A stretch of DNA of 64,000 nucleotides from Immersiella caudata (Eukaryota > Ascomycota > Sordariomycetes > Sordariales > Lasiosphaeriaceae), in contig JAULSU010000003.1 of NCBI GenBank assembly GCA_030512335.1, positions 2,108,001-2,172,000 of the forward strand, read 5' to 3'. Positions within the stretch are counted from its first letter, which is position 1, and every line of letters starts with the position of its first letter. The notes beneath the pieces are model-generated. The model saw only the letters and a list, made by a program, of their open reading frames with translations, made no database searches and had not been told where the DNA came from. Below, one piece after another: positions 1 through 11,521 of the stretch. Both the position numbers and the translations under genes were made by a program.

Positions 1-3000
1 GCTGAAAAAGCACCATGTCTGGAAGGGGAATGGACTCGCCAGGCCGACCACGTCGATCGGGAGGGCAAGCACTGGGCGAGACGAGTGGTCTCCGCCGCAG
101 GTGCAACGTGCGGAGCCATTCTCTCGACACTGTCCACTCTCCTGCGTTGCCCCACAATTCAAGATGAGAGAATGGTAATGGGCGGTACACCGCTCCCATT
201 GCGCACCGTAGCGGTACGGAGGTACCCTTCGCTAGCGTGGTCCTTAGCGTCATCTCCCGCTGATCGTGAAGCCACGTCTTGCTGGCGCCCCACCCTGACA
301 GCTCCCACGAGGACAATTGGGAGCGTGTCCACGAGCTTCGAGGGGAGCCTGAGGACAGAGTGCGCAAGTTGGCACCGCAGTGGACACGCTTGCGTGTTCA
401 ACGGGGAAGACAGCGATGCCCATGACCAGCTGCTTGTCAAAGGTATGGAACGCATGCTGATTCCCGACGACAGCAGCATCATCATCTTCGCAGCAACCCA
501 ACAGCCAGACTGGTAACGGTGCACCTCAACAAAGGGTCCTGTTTTGGCAGCTCCAGCGTTCCCTCGAGCGTCTCTCTGGTTTCACCTGACGTCCGTCCCT
601 TTGGACGGTTGGGAAGGACGCCGTCTGTTCTCCATTATTGGTCCGGGTCGATATGCACTCCTTTCTGGCTGCATTCTGGCCCCCCATTCGCTCAAGCGGC
701 ACACCCCAACGAAGTAAGCTAGTTGCTGGGCTGACCGCTAAAATAGCAATTGGCCTGTCCCCAGATTTCAAGAGCCCAAGAGCTGCCACGATACCGCACC
801 ATAGCGATAGCGAGCGGTACCTTTCTCGCGGGCCAAAGGAGATGGCTTTGTGCTAGCTCGCGGATGAGCTTTGATGTCTTTTCCTAGCAGCAGCAAGTGT
901 AGCGGCATGGATGGCAGATGAGGGCCACGACATGAATTGGGCTTCAACCGACTGGGAGGCCTGTTCTGCGAGAGGAGATGCTCGTGTGAGCGATGGAGAA
1001 TGGGTGGCCATCTGGCAGTTGGATTGCCCACCGTTTCAAAAGACGGATTGTCCTCCGTATTCTCTCCGTATTCTCGCAAACTCGAAAGAACGGTGGCTGA
1101 GTCATTGTTATTGGTTGGCGGAGCAGGGCACTGCTCCACGGTTCCGTCGTGGCATTGGCGGCGATCCCTCCTGTGGAATGCAGTGAATCTCAGGAGCAGT
1201 CGCATCGAGAGGAATCAAGGTTGGGATTACGTAGCGACTGTTGCTGCTGCTTGAAGCAATTGCAGCGTCGACACCTCGCCCTCGGCGCGTTTCGAACTGA
1301 GAACATTTTTGGGCGTTGGTAGCGTTCTTAAAATCGACGCTTCATTCCATCGCCCTTTGTCATGACCAAATTGGCGCGAGCACGCAATCCAATGTTACTG
1401 GCCACTGTGTGACTTCATGGTGAGACCCCGGGCCAGCCGGTAATGTCATGTCATCGTGAGACCTTTTGGGGCGAGAAACTGCCGAGAGCGAGCTTTGAAA
1501 CAAAGGCTCCAAGGCGTACGGTACGGGGTAACCTGGAGAGACGAATGATGCCATTCCTCGTTCTATCAAGTTTCTTTCATTCAGATGATCATTCTATCCA
1601 TGCATTGAGCGCAAAGCCGTTATCGGGGCTCGGGCCAGCTTTCAGGAAATGTTTTTGCCTGAGGCCAAAATGAGATTGCTCTGCCTCGGCTGCGGTTGAC
1701 TGCCTGGCAATGCGCGCGCGAAGGACGCCCTTTGGCGGAGGGAGGATTTTTGAAACCTGCTCCCGTTGTTGGCGAGCGACGGGAAGCCGTTCAATGCTGG
1801 CCAGCTGTCCCGGCCGCATTCTAGTCCGCAGCCGGCCTGCCAATGACGGTGATTGCCACCCACCCATCTGGTCGCGAAGCTCGAAACAAATTTATCGCCC
1901 GTCGTCATTGGCCTCTCTTGCCCTACACAGATGGGTCAAGCATGAATGTGTCCCATCAGATACAGTGCATTTTAATACCCGGGGCTGCAAGTTTTGGTTA
2001 CAGTCTCCTGGCAGTTATCGTTATCGCGCGTTAGGGCGGTCAGGCGCAATAGATTGCGTGCATGATAGGTCGGATCGCGTCCTTCACGTTGGTGATCCGC
2101 GTCGGCGCTCTGGCACACGTCTGGCTCGCTCATCTTGATCCAACCCACCTCCTCAATCGAGCTGCAGGAGCTTCCTGGCGCTACTATAACCGAGGGTCGA
2201 CTAGCAGCAGACCGGCGGTGGTCGAGATGGGAAGTCTGGGTGCGAATGCCTCCCGGCATGTTGTGGGTGTCTCGAGTGCCTTGACCGCCAAACAATGCAG
2301 GGTCCGACAGATCTGTGTTCGCTAAATTTTGGGCGTGTTTTGCATTTGTTTACTGGGCTGTACCAGGTCCGTCTCTGACGGTCCCGCTGTGGTTTGGACC
2401 CGGCAGCGTCCGTGTGTGGTGTGCACTTCAGAGGAAACACCTGCCAGATCCCAGCCGCGCCCTGAGGGAGAGGCAGATCTCCGGCAACACGCATGAAAGA
2501 GTAGAGACCAGCTCCGACGATGGCTGTGAGCCCGTGTGGTTGGGGAGATGGCGGTGTGGCGATTATACCAGCCCTTCATATGGCTGTTTCCTTCGCCTCA
2601 ATCTTGCGGCACGGTATATCTGTGAGCGCATATAGGCCAATATGTTGCAGTGATGTCAATAGCTGTATAATTCAGTCGATCACCCGAGAGACTCGGATTT
2701 TGTTGAGACAGCATGAGCCAGTAAACAAATTCGCGCGATGAGGTGCACCCAGACTGCCGGCCGCGATGCCGCTGACAGGCTGAGAGGACAATGGAGGGGG
2801 ATGCGCGCCCTCGCCGTGGCACTCGACTGTTTACCAATCACGACGGTGCCGTCTTGGTGTTTTGTTGTCGAATTGTCCACTCGCAAAATAGGACCCCTCG
2901 CCACCTTCTCACGGGCACCCGCATGAAGAGACGAGATTTTGCCGCTGCATGCGGGGGTAAGCTGCATCCCCGTCGACTCTGGTCGTCGCTCGAGGGCTGC

Positions 3001-3790
3001 CGTAGGTGGCCGGATTCGACATTGGCCTGAGCTGGCCTGAGCTGGCTGGTGTGGGTTATTCCGGAAGGCTGGAAGTGGAATCGTCAGCTGCGAATCCACC
3101 GCGGGCCTCGCGATGTTGGGGCCGAGGACCGTTGAAAGGAGGACCTTGTCGACCGTGGAGAACGGCCAGGCAAACGGCCAGCAGCTCCGAGAAGAAACCG
3201 GGGGCGTGTCCTGCATGGCTTCCTGCCTCCTCTGAGCCAAGTGTTGCCCCATTGCTGCTCTCCACACAGAGCCCACTGTCGACGATGCAAGTTGCAAGCG
3301 CCCCGCTGCATTTTGCTGCAGGTGTGTCGCGATGGTGTGGATGAAGTCGAAGAGTTCGGGTCTCATTGGGGAATGGCGCCATCAGACCGCCTTTCTCTAA
3401 TCTCCTCGGTGCTGCGGGTCTCATCCAACCCCAACCCCAGAAGTCGAAAAGTGAGGCATCTTTTCTCAGAGGAAGGCGCCGTCGTCGAATCGAGATCTGT
3501 GATGCCGAAAATTTTCACCTCGTAAGCAGCACCACGCACAGCAGCAGGAGGACTAAAAATCTCTGTCGTGCTTAACCGAGTGATTCTGGGTTCCGCGTTA
3601 TCTCGGCCCATTCACCGACGAACTGTTGACCGCCTGGTGGTTCGCAGCTCAACTCGGCATCTACGTACCCCAGAAGAACCCTACTGCGCAGTAAGGGGAA
3701 AAGAAAGATCCCGTTGCGGACTGGGCCGAGGACCCGGCCATCACCCATTCCCCTTCGGCCAACCTCTGGCGGAGCAACGCGACCGCCAAC
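1..3790. other. Left-edge region without a supported gene
   Basis: Many overlapping open frames lie on both strands, as expected for GC-rich DNA, but none has a recognisable domain, a convincing start context or matching splice signals. The longest is a 228-codon frame on the minus strand at 2680-3366, of mixed composition with no motif I recognise. A 10-base unit (GGCCTGAGCT) is repeated twice near 3024-3043. The last few hundred bases are probably the promoter and leader of the enolase-phosphatase gene. Confidence 0.5.
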
Positions 3791-4845
3791 ATGGCAGCAG
3801 CACCAGCCCCCAAAGTCGTGTTGCTCGACATTGGTACAGACACACTCTCTCTCTCGATCGTATTCCCCCGTTGCATTATCCTGGGCGAGGTGGGCTAATA
3901 ATGTTCTTACCTGGCAGAGGGCACTGTCTGTCCCATTTCGTTCGTCAAGGACGTGCTGGTAAGACGCCTCTCTTCCTTTCCACCCTCTCCCGCACCACTC
4001 AACAGATGGCGCGCTGCTGGTCAGGCTCGCGTTGGCATCGTGCCGGCCACTCACGGTTGATCTGGCCACTCGCCGGGCTAACTCCCGGGGTGGTGTGACG
4101 ACCACCTGCGTGTGCCGTCCAAGCCGTGGGAATAGCTGTGACCTCGAGGACTTTCCTGCAACCCCTGAACCTGCCTGAACTGAAAGTCTCGGGCGAAGAT
4201 CACCAAACGCTGACATATGATGCTCAGTTTCCATATGCTCTCGACGCTCTTCCCGGTGTTCTGAGTACCCAATGGGACAAGCCGGAGTTTGCACAGTACA
4301 GAGACGCCTTTCCCCCGGAGCACGCCGCTTCTCACGCAGCTCTCACGCAGCACGTCCGAGACCTCATGAGCCGTGATGTGAAGATCTCGTATCTGAAAAG
4401 CCTCCAGGGTTATCTGTGGGAGAATGGCTATCGCACCGGCCAGCTCAAGGCACCTCTCTTTCCAGACGTCGGACCCAAGTTTGCCCAGTGGACAGCAGCC
4501 GGTGTTCGAATAATCATCTACTCGTCGGGGTCGGTGGCCGCACAGAAGCTCCTATTTGCCCATACCAGCGCCGAGCCGGCCAACTTGATGCCCTTGATTG
4601 CTGACTACTTTGACACGGTCAATGCTGGACCCAAGACGGAGGCATCGAGCTACGAGGGGATTGCTGCCCAGCACGCGGACTACCCCCCAAAGGAGTGGCT
4701 CTTCCTGAGCGATAACGTCAAGGAGGTCGAAGCAGCCAAGCAGGCCGGTATGCAGAGCTTCATCGTTGAGCGGCCAGGCAATGCCGGCTTGTCAGATGAC
4801 GCGAGGAAGCTGCACACGGTCGTCGAGAGCTTCGAAACCCTGTAA
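3791..4845 (+). CDS. UTR4: Enolase-phosphatase E1 (methionine salvage)
   Basis: Predicted bifunctional 2,3-diketo-5-methylthio-1-phosphopentane phosphatase of the methionine salvage pathway, a HAD-superfamily enzyme of the cytosol and nucleus. Three exons are inferred: 3791-3833, 3918-3958 and 4228-4845, giving 233 aa. The second exon completes the family signature DIEGTVCPISFVKDVL, with the nucleophile Asp13 and Glu15 of the DxE variant. The first intron splits the Glu codon. The third exon starts at FPYAL and carries the HAD motif with the conserved Ser (YSSGS) and the acidic C-terminal motif (FLSDNVKEVEAA). Length matches fungal Utr4 proteins (about 230-250 aa). Both introns begin with GT and end with AG; intron 2, at 269 bases, is long for this window. 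The start is the first ATG, fixed by the family N-terminus (VVLLDIEG). The family call is firm; the exon borders are read by eye. Confidence 0.93.
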
Positions 4846-7800
4846 CCTCGAGCGGGGGGTTCTCGCCGAAGCTGCTTCTCAGAGGTGGCCGGTGCTCCGC
4901 TTCATGGCAAAAGCCAGCCATGGTTGCCGATGGGTAGACGCTAGCTGTCGAATAGACTGACTTAGCAAGTATCACCTGACGGCACTTGGATGGGTGATAC
5001 GGATGTGCTCTCGAGCGAAACGGATGTGAAGGCCGAGAGGCGTTCAATAAGCGGATTTGCAGCGGGTTGCAGAACCAGGCAGTTGGGTCAGCACTGCCGG
5101 CTTTGTGATTCAACACCACGGTCATTTCTTGGTCCTTGCTTGCTGTGCCTGATCGTCCATTGCAGGGTCCCTCTTGACGGCGGGATTGTCCACCTGGAGG
5201 CCGAAAACAGGCACCCGAAAGCCGCCCCTGAACCTGTTATTTCCTCTTCTGATAAGCCGCTAACCACCACGTGCCATTTCAAGCGTGCAGAAACGCCCAT
5301 CAGCACAGTGGCACCAGCGAACTGAAGTCTACTCGGACGCAGGCACACAGTACACCATACTGGCAGTAGCTCCTCACCTCATCACCATCACTACACCCCA
5401 AGCTGATCGAGCATTCGATATCAGACGCTCTGTTCCGTCACACCGAATCACGCCAAGGCCCCCCCTTAGCTCCAAGCTACTGTGTATTCCCTATTCCCCC
5501 GATTCCTCGTCCCTATCGAAGCACAAACTCCGGGGACTGTGGCGGGCTGCGCGCCGTCGTCTATCGTCTCCCGAGGAACCATGCCCCGCGTTTACCCCAA
5601 ATTGCCTGTCATCTGATCGCCGCCAATCCTACCCGCATCACGGGGGCCACGCCCGGCGAATCAGCTCGGACCTGAATGGGAGATTGCTTCTGCTGTGCGC
5701 TGCGCTGAACACAATGCTGCTGCTCGGTATTCCCCGCCCGTGTGAAAGTCCATCCCAAGTCCCGCCCCTTGGACTTCCCCAGAAAGTGGCTGCCGATGGT
5801 TGTCGTAGGGGGCTTGGCTAGCTGAAATCCTGATTATAGGTGCATCCGTGCGCAAGCCCGTCCGCTCCTACCTTCGGTTCCAGGCGATTCGATGACGGCA
5901 CGGGAATGCCGCCTTTGGGTGTGGTGAGCGTAGAGCTGGGTGAGTTGAATTGATGCACGAATGGTGGGATCGCGGACACACACCACGCTACACTGGCTGG
6001 GTCTGGGCCGTTGGTTCTGGTTGGTGCATGCAGCGGGAAAGGGGATGCTGCTGCGTGATGTTGTGGAATGGGGACGGATGTGCGCACGGTGGTTTGGCTT
6101 ACGGAGTATGTCTGGTTGGTAGCGTGGGTTCGTGGAGGGGCAATGGGGGCGATGTGAGGGGGGTTGAATGCCGTGGGCTGAGTAGAGGGCATGGCGGTGC
6201 TTGGGGCCGGGCCTGGGACGGTGGGAGGAGAGAGAGGGAACCAACCTTGGTGTTGAGTTGGAGTTGGGGGTGGTTTGTGTGTGAGTGCACCGTTGTGTGC
6301 AGCGTTTGTCGGTGGTCCGGACGACTTGCAAAGGAAGTTGCCGCTGACATCGAAGATGAGCAGTTGGGATAGTTTGGTATTTGGAGTGCTGAAGGTGCGG
6401 CGACTCAGCTTTGGAGGGTACGTGATGCATGAATCGAGCCACTCCTGGATGACTGCCATCGAACGTTGGGGTGGTTTACAATGCTGTTCAGTCGACCACA
6501 CGGGTTGCCTGGATGACAGATGGAAGTATGTCCCTCGTGGATATAGTGAGCTACGTCTCACAAACAGTAGTGTTGGTATTACTAAGATGTTAGTGACGGT
6601 ATTGTGCGTTCTTAGAGGCCAATACTGCGAGTCCCATATGGTGATGTGCCTCTGCCTAGATGGTGGCATCAACCCCCTGGGCAATGGGAGGAACGATTTG
6701 TAAATCCATTCCTAAGCCCTCTACCAGAAGCAGCCTATTACATTCCCAAATAGGCGTTAGTTTTCGAAATAAAGGGCATAGAGAGATCTCTGTGATGTCC
6801 CTTCACATTTTGAAACTGGTTTTTCATCTCCTAGGGCTCCTGTCTTTCCCATGATGGTCAAACTTATCCTTTCCTACACTGTGCCCCTCCTGGGGCTCTC
6901 CATCCATTGTCAACTCTCGACGGCCTTCTGCCGGGGGCTGCGTTGTGCGAGGACGTGAACAGATGTCGAGCAACTCAATCTTCGCTCCCGTTTCCAGCAC
7001 CGTTTCCCAACCCGCCATTATACCCACTTGGAGAGTGCGTCCCGGTGGATATCCCAAACGTCAACATCGCCAAGCAGATAGGCCCTATCAGATTGCTATC
7101 TGAACTGCCGGAGTCGCTCTTGCCGGCGGTGAGACACACCAGCAAGTTGTCGATAACATGCTGCGATGTGAGGCCGCGATGTTACCGTGCGTGGATCACC
7201 TCTGTGTCTTTAGGCGGCACTAGACAATGCCGCGGATTCCTGGAAACCCAGGAGACAGTAAGTAGCTGGCGAGCCCATAACTCCAGTGGCACTACAGTAG
7301 GCCAACGTCACTCATTCACCGCCCCAGGACGATAGTAAAATCTGTAGCCCCTAATCTAGCTGCCGAGCTGTTTCCAGCTCCACAAAGAAGACTCCACGAA
7401 GGAGGCTAGTACGGTATGGCCACAACCTACGTGGATGGCCTGCAGTGCTTTGATCGTCGCCGTAACGGCTTGACTCGGTGAAGAGCGATCAGAGCATCTA
7501 TTTTGCTGTCCTTGGCTGTAGTTGCTCAATGTCGAGGGGGCGCGTGCCCGACGGTTGGACCCAGTGACCAGCTGACAAGTCTACGATGCGTTGTCGAAAA
7601 CCGGTATAATTCAACAGCCAGCAGTGTCGCGGAGATAGCAAGCAGTCTAGTTGCTGTGATCAAGCAGTCCTCGAAGTTGAGGCCTTTCGAAAACCTACAT
7701 ATCTGTGAGCTAGAAGACAGACATATCTTCACGCCAGGTTGCGACCAGCAACGTGGCCTTCACATCCTCCTTCTTGTATCGGGCCGTCCCTGCGGCGTAT

Positions 7801-7911
7801 CGGATCTAACCTCCCATGCACCCATTTCCTCAGATAGCCGTTCTTGTTTGAAGTGACCGTATCAGACAGACCGCTGATCCGATGAGGCCAGGGGGACAGG
7901 TCGGCACCCTT
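4846..7911. other. Intergenic region between UTR4 and BMT2
   Basis: Three kilobases separate two convergent genes. I see no recognisable gene apart from the doubtful ORF at 5818-6684, listed separately. Around 5.9-6.3 kb the plus strand is strongly enriched in G and T over C and A. The remainder shows only short scattered frames on both strands. Confidence 0.45.
5818..6684 (-). CDS. Doubtful hypothetical ORF, proline/threonine-rich
   Basis: This is an uninterrupted 288-codon frame in an otherwise empty region. Its C-terminal two thirds is rich in Pro, Thr, Ser, His and Ala, and could be a disordered protein or simply the reading of a C-rich strand. An internal Met at about 6459 starts a more protein-like part (MAVIQEWLDSCITYPP). 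I recognise no domain, signal peptide or membrane segment. The plus strand is also open in places here (5950-6372), so strand skew alone may keep the frame free of stops. Transcript or homology data would decide. I treat it as more likely non-coding than coding. Confidence 0.22.
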   Translation of the reverse strand: MPRGLMPPSRQRHITIWDSQYWPLRTHNTVTNILVIPTLLFVRRSSLYPRGTYFHLSSRQPVWSTEQHCKPPQRSMAVIQEWLDSCITYPPKLSRRTFSTPNTKLSQLLIFDVSGNFLCKSSGPPTNAAHNGALTHKPPPTPTQHQGWFPLSPPTVPGPAPSTAMPSTQPTAFNPPHIAPIAPPRTHATNQTYSVSQTTVRTSVPIPQHHAAASPFPLHAPTRTNGPDPASVAWCVSAIPPFVHQFNSPSSTLTTPKGGIPVPSSNRLEPKVGADGLAHGCTYNQDFS

Positions 7912-8784
7912 TCACTTCAAAACGACTGCAAAGTTGTTTCTGAACGATCCGAGCCTGAGTTCCTTCTTCGTAAACCGTTCTCCGCAAGACGGAGCGACAG
8001 AGTCCCTCTTCCAAAGATAGTAGACCAGGCGTTGAGTCGTTTTGGATGCCACACTCGTATAACCAAGCGAGCACATGATGGCAGTCAGTCTTTCCACGTC
8101 TAGATATCGGGAGTTCGTTACACATGGGGCCGGCAATACGAGGAACAGACTCGGGAAGTTCACATTCAGTGAAGGTGTGCTGAGATGATGGCCCGGAGGA
8201 TGGAGAAACTGCGATGTCCGGCGAAGCATCTCCCCTCTCCCTTCGGGGTCCGGCACAAAGTTGAGAACCAAAGACAAACTGAGCACATCAAACCGCTCGG
8301 ATGCGTCCTTTGGAAGGGGCCGTTGCATGAAATCCTGCTGAAGGATGCCCTCTTCCTGGCTGTTCAAGTCGATCCTCTCAATGCTGAAGTAGCCGCTCTT
8401 GGAGCAAGCATTTTGTGTGCTCAAGGCTCCGATCTCCAGCATTCGAAGAGGGCTCTCCTTCAATGCCGCCTTGTGTTCTAAAAGGCACGGCTGGAGCCAG
8501 TCCATGAGAACCCTTGAGCTATCGCCACCTCGGTCGTGTCTTTGGCCTTGCAGGCTTGCTGTTTGATAGTGTTCAAGCCCCCCCAGTGCAGCAATTTCAG
8601 CAGAGATAGCTGCCTCGGCCGCCCTGTCGCCTTTTGCGATCGCCTGCTGCTTTCTCTTTTCTAGGAGGTGATGTTTGTTGATCAGTGCCTTTGTCGCTGT
8701 TCGAGATATTGACTTTGGTCGCTGCACTGTTGGTGGGCGGCTAGCTGCCAGGCTTTTTTGTTGTCGTTTCTTCTTCACAGCCAT
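7912..8784 (-). CDS. BMT2: 25S rRNA adenine-N(1) methyltransferase Bmt2
   Basis: Single-exon gene of 290 aa, matching the Bmt2 family that methylates N1 of an adenine in helix 65 of 25S rRNA (A2142 in yeast) in the nucleolus. A basic N-terminus (MAVKKKRQQK) is followed by a helical segment and a Rossmann-type methyltransferase core. The S-adenosylmethionine-binding strand reads MLEIGALSTQNACS, and the conserved motifs FDVLSLSLVLNFVPDPEGRGEML and LFLVLPAPCVTNSRYL follow; the latter is a family hallmark. The C-terminus (NNFAVVLK) also fits fungal homologues. Length agrees with the family (about 290-320 aa). The gene is divergent from the uL23 gene across 318 bases, so both may share a promoter for ribosome production. 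The start is the first ATG, followed by the basic stretch. Confidence 0.92.
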   Translation of the reverse strand: MAVKKKRQQKSLAASRPPTVQRPKSISRTATKALINKHHLLEKRKQQAIAKGDRAAEAAISAEIAALGGLEHYQTASLQGQRHDRGGDSSRVLMDWLQPCLLEHKAALKESPLRMLEIGALSTQNACSKSGYFSIERIDLNSQEEGILQQDFMQRPLPKDASERFDVLSLSLVLNFVPDPEGRGEMLRRTSQFLHPPGHHLSTPSLNVNFPSLFLVLPAPCVTNSRYLDVERLTAIMCSLGYTSVASKTTQRLVYYLWKRDSVAPSCGERFTKKELRLGSFRNNFAVVLK

Positions 8785-9102
8785 TATGCAATGTTCTGGA
8801 ACTTAAAAGTCGGAGACCGAAGTTGCCTGGACGTGACGCTGCTGGCATGAAAGTGAAGTTCTCATCCTAAGATTCCCTACCGCCAAAAATGACTGGCAGA
8901 ATAATGCCAGGCCAATGATTGGCCCCACTTAATGGGGCCGATAAAGATTGCCAAGCCACAGGCGGTGTACCCATTCTAGCCACAACCCCACAACACAAAT
9001 CATTTCCCACTCGCCCAAAATAATTGTCAACGATTTTCCTCTTGCGACATCACGACTGAGCCAACTCCTCCGCCCACCAACGACGACAGCACAACCGGAG
9101 AA
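8785..9102. promoter_or_regulatory. Shared divergent promoter of BMT2 and the uL23 gene
   Basis: A 318-base gap separates the two divergent start codons. It contains the three consecutive inverted repeats at 8893-8939, including paired CCAAT boxes in opposite orientation. On the uL23 side the leader is rich in C and A, as is common before fungal ribosomal protein starts. Co-expression of the two genes is an inference from arrangement and function. Confidence 0.6.
8893..8939. repeat. Three consecutive perfect inverted repeats in the promoter
   Basis: Seen directly. First: arms CTGGCA (8893-8898) and TGCCAG (8905-8910) with a 6-base spacer. Second: arms GGCCAAT (8910-8916) and ATTGGCC (8918-8924) with a 1-base spacer, placing two CCAAT boxes head to head. 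Third: arms GGCCCCA (8921-8927) and TGGGGCC (8933-8939) with a 5-base spacer. The second and third share a GGCC. They lie roughly midway between the two divergent genes, so they are more likely protein-binding sites in DNA than RNA hairpins. Confidence 0.85.
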
Positions 9103-9868
9103 ATGGCCCCTAAGGATCAGAAAAAAGGTACATAACACGCCCGCATTGGAAATTTCAAGATCATTCTCGACTCTCGCTCAATGCCGAACCTCGTCGTCGC
9201 CCTGTCGACTTGGCGATGCACCAAAGCAGCAGCAGATTTTGCGAGTTTGAACAAGAGATGTCCCTCTCCTTGTTCAGGCGAATGCTTTTACTAAAACTTC
9301 TCTTCGACAGGCGGTGCCTCCAAGGCCCCTAAGGGCGCCCAGGCCAAGAAGGCTGCCCAGGCTGCTCTCAAGGGTGTAAGTTTTCGCGGTCTCCTCAAAA
9401 CTCTCCCAGCCAGCGCTGACAGCCTGTTCAGGTGCACACCCACAAGAAGACCAAGGTCAGATATTCGACGACCTTCCACCGCCCCAAGACTCTCCAGCTG
9501 TCGCGGGCCCCCAAGTACCCTCGCAAGTCGATCCCTCACGCTCCTCGCCTCGATGAGCACAAGGTCATCGTCCACCCCCTGAACACCGAGGGTGCTCTCA
9601 AGAAGATCGAGGAGCAGAACACCCTCGTATTCATCGTCGACGTCAAGGCCAACAAGGCCCAGATCAAGCTGGCCCTTAAGAAGCTCTACGACATCGATAC
9701 CGTCAAGATCAACACCCTCATCCGGTAAGCGGCCCGCTTCACGGGCTTCACGGGTGGCGCTATACTGACAAGAATGATAGCCCCGATGGTTCCAAGAAGG
9801 CTTTTGCCCGCCTGACCGCTGACGTCGACGCTCTCGACATCGCCGCTACCAAGCTTGGCCTGGTTTAA
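9103..9868 (+). CDS. RPL25: 60S ribosomal protein uL23 (L25/L23a)
   Basis: Component of the large ribosomal subunit that binds 25S rRNA near the polypeptide exit tunnel and is a docking site for the signal recognition particle. Four exons (9103-9127, 9311-9375, 9432-9724, 9781-9868) give 156 aa, the usual fungal length. The N-terminus is Lys/Ala-rich (MAPKDQKKGGASKAPKG). The core contains TTFHRPKTLQLSRAPKYPRKS and the family segment NTLVFIVDVKANKAQIK...YDIDTVKINTLIRPDGSKKAF, ending ATKLGLV. All junctions keep frame and have GT...AG ends; intron 1 (183 bases) has a branch-like CTAAA near its end. The start is fixed by the family N-terminus. The 3' flank has an AATAAA-like signal near 9887. Convergent with TIM8. 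Confidence 0.96.
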
Positions 9869-10256
9869 GCGTGTGGAGGAGTTCGGAATAAAAAAAAATG
9901 GCATGCGAAGGGACATGGATTGCATTTTCGATCGGCGTCTTGATACCTGGGATATTGGCTCATGACACGGGAATGAATATATTGACCATCCTGCCCATTT
10001 GAAAGAGTAGTCTTCTCTTGTGCCATATTTGCTTGGCCCCAGGATTCGTAGTCTGACGCCTGTTTGCACCAATCCAACACCGCAGTGAACGCCTCCTTCT
10101 CGACCCCCAGATACCCAGTACAAAATGGTGAAGACGACCCATGTCTAAATTTTTTTGCCGATCTCCCGATGCATAATCGTGCAACATCACCGGCCCGCCT
10201 AACAATACAGCGCCGCCGCTCGAAGCAGACGCTCCATCCTCTAAACGCCAACCCCC

Positions 10257-10611
10257 CTAATGCCTCATGCTCTGCACGTGCTTCAGCGTCGCTACATTGA
10301 GATCTAGGAATCGCCCGACACAGTTCGCAAGGCACGTCTCCTCGCTCTTCTCGAGAGCGCCACTTTTGATTGTTGACGTAGCGAAGCATTTCTTCCAGCA
10401 TATATCCGTCAGGTTGTGGCTCTCTGTACAAGACCGATCAGCTCTCCAGTTCTCTGCGGCACCCATCCTAAACGGTAGGTCGGGAAACAAACTCACGGGC
10501 TTGGAATTTGGTGCGCTTGCTCTCCTTGTCGATGAAGTCCTTGAGCTCTTGCTTGTCGCTGTCGCTGAGGCGGGCCAGATCGGCATCCGTGAAGGAGGGT
10601 GTTGAGTCCAT
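10257..10611 (-). CDS. TIM8: Mitochondrial import chaperone Tim8 (small Tim)
   Basis: Predicted 93-aa intermembrane-space chaperone that, with Tim13, escorts hydrophobic precursors to the TIM22 and TIM23 translocases. Exon 1 is 10497-10611 (MDSTPSFTDADLARLSDSDK...KFQA) and exon 2 is 10257-10423, joined in frame across a 73-base intron. The defining twin CX3C motif is present as CWKKC...CLANC, with 17 residues between the inner cysteines. It is followed by the conserved RFLDLNVATLKHVQ helix. The segment SHNLTDICWKKCF and the overall length fit Tim8 better than Tim9, Tim10 or Tim13. The first exon has no other plausible ATG. It is convergent with the uL23 gene, with 388 bases between the stop codons. 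Confidence 0.92.
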
Positions 10612-11521
10612 TGTAATATGTGTGTGTATGTTTGTGTGTGCGTATATTCGCAGGACTGACCTTCGACGGGCAGGTTCGATTGGATGGCGAGGTTTCGTTG
10701 CGTGGGTGGGTGTAGACCATGAAGGAGAACGCTCCTGACGGAAATCCTGGTCGCGGTCAATGGGTGGGAAATATTTTGTTCTCGGTGAGTGGCCAATGGG
10801 TGTGCCCCGCTCTTGGAGCTTGGCTCGGTGAGTTGGCGTCTCCGCAACCCCTAAGTTTGATCTGTATTTCGATGAACGTCAAATTTCGTCTTCCAAGGAC
10901 ATGTGTTTATTTACAAGCCGAGATATTGTGAATGTCTACTTTACCGTTCCATCTGTCTATAGACCCCTTATCGCACACATAATCCTTGACTTTTCACCAC
11001 ACCACCACTACTTCGGCAGCCCCTGCTCCTGCTCCACCTAAGGCCGTTTTTTTTAAGCTAAAGGGAGATGCTCGAATTAGTTAGAAATGCCGTAAAAGTT
11101 ACTTTCAATAGCTCCATTTAGTTGGGAAGTGGCCTCTAGTGGTAGCAAGGGTTACCGCAGTGGTTCTGTGTTTTGTGTGGGGATACAGAGCAAACTCACA
11201 TTCTCATCAAATCGTGACATTGTTTTGGCAGGAGAAGTCAAAGAAGAACTTAAAGGGGGCGCAGTCCCGGTGCTCGTCACTCGTACTCATGTATCATTAG
11301 GTCCGGGTCCGGGTCCGGGTACAGTAATAGGTAGGAATTATATCCGCTATCCCGCATCTATGCTATAGGTGTCTAGAGAGATAATGGCAGAAGCACGCGG
11401 GTTGACTATTCTTATCAAATGGCCATACGCTCATCCAAGTGACAGAACCAAATTACCTCCCATAGCTCCTCGCTACACATGCGAAAGCAGGCCGCCACCC
11501 TCTAAATCCAGCCACCACTGT
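10612..11521. other. TIM8 promoter and CorA 3' flank
   Basis: No gene is visible. The TIM8 side contains GT-rich dinucleotide runs near 10618-10645. A short hexamer repeat, GGTCCG three and a half times, lies at 11300-11320. The rest is ordinary intergenic sequence. Confidence 0.5.

Noticed and set aside
2680..3366. 228-codon minus-strand frame
   Set aside because: No domain, no splice signals, mixed composition and competing frames on both strands; long chance frames are common in GC-rich DNA.
3572..4294. 240-codon minus frame opposite UTR4
   Set aside because: It overlaps the promoter, exons and introns of UTR4 on the other strand and has no recognisable motif.
11300..11320. GGTCCG hexamer repeat as a possible repeat array
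   Set aside because: Only three and a half units with no flanking structure; a simple short tandem repeat.
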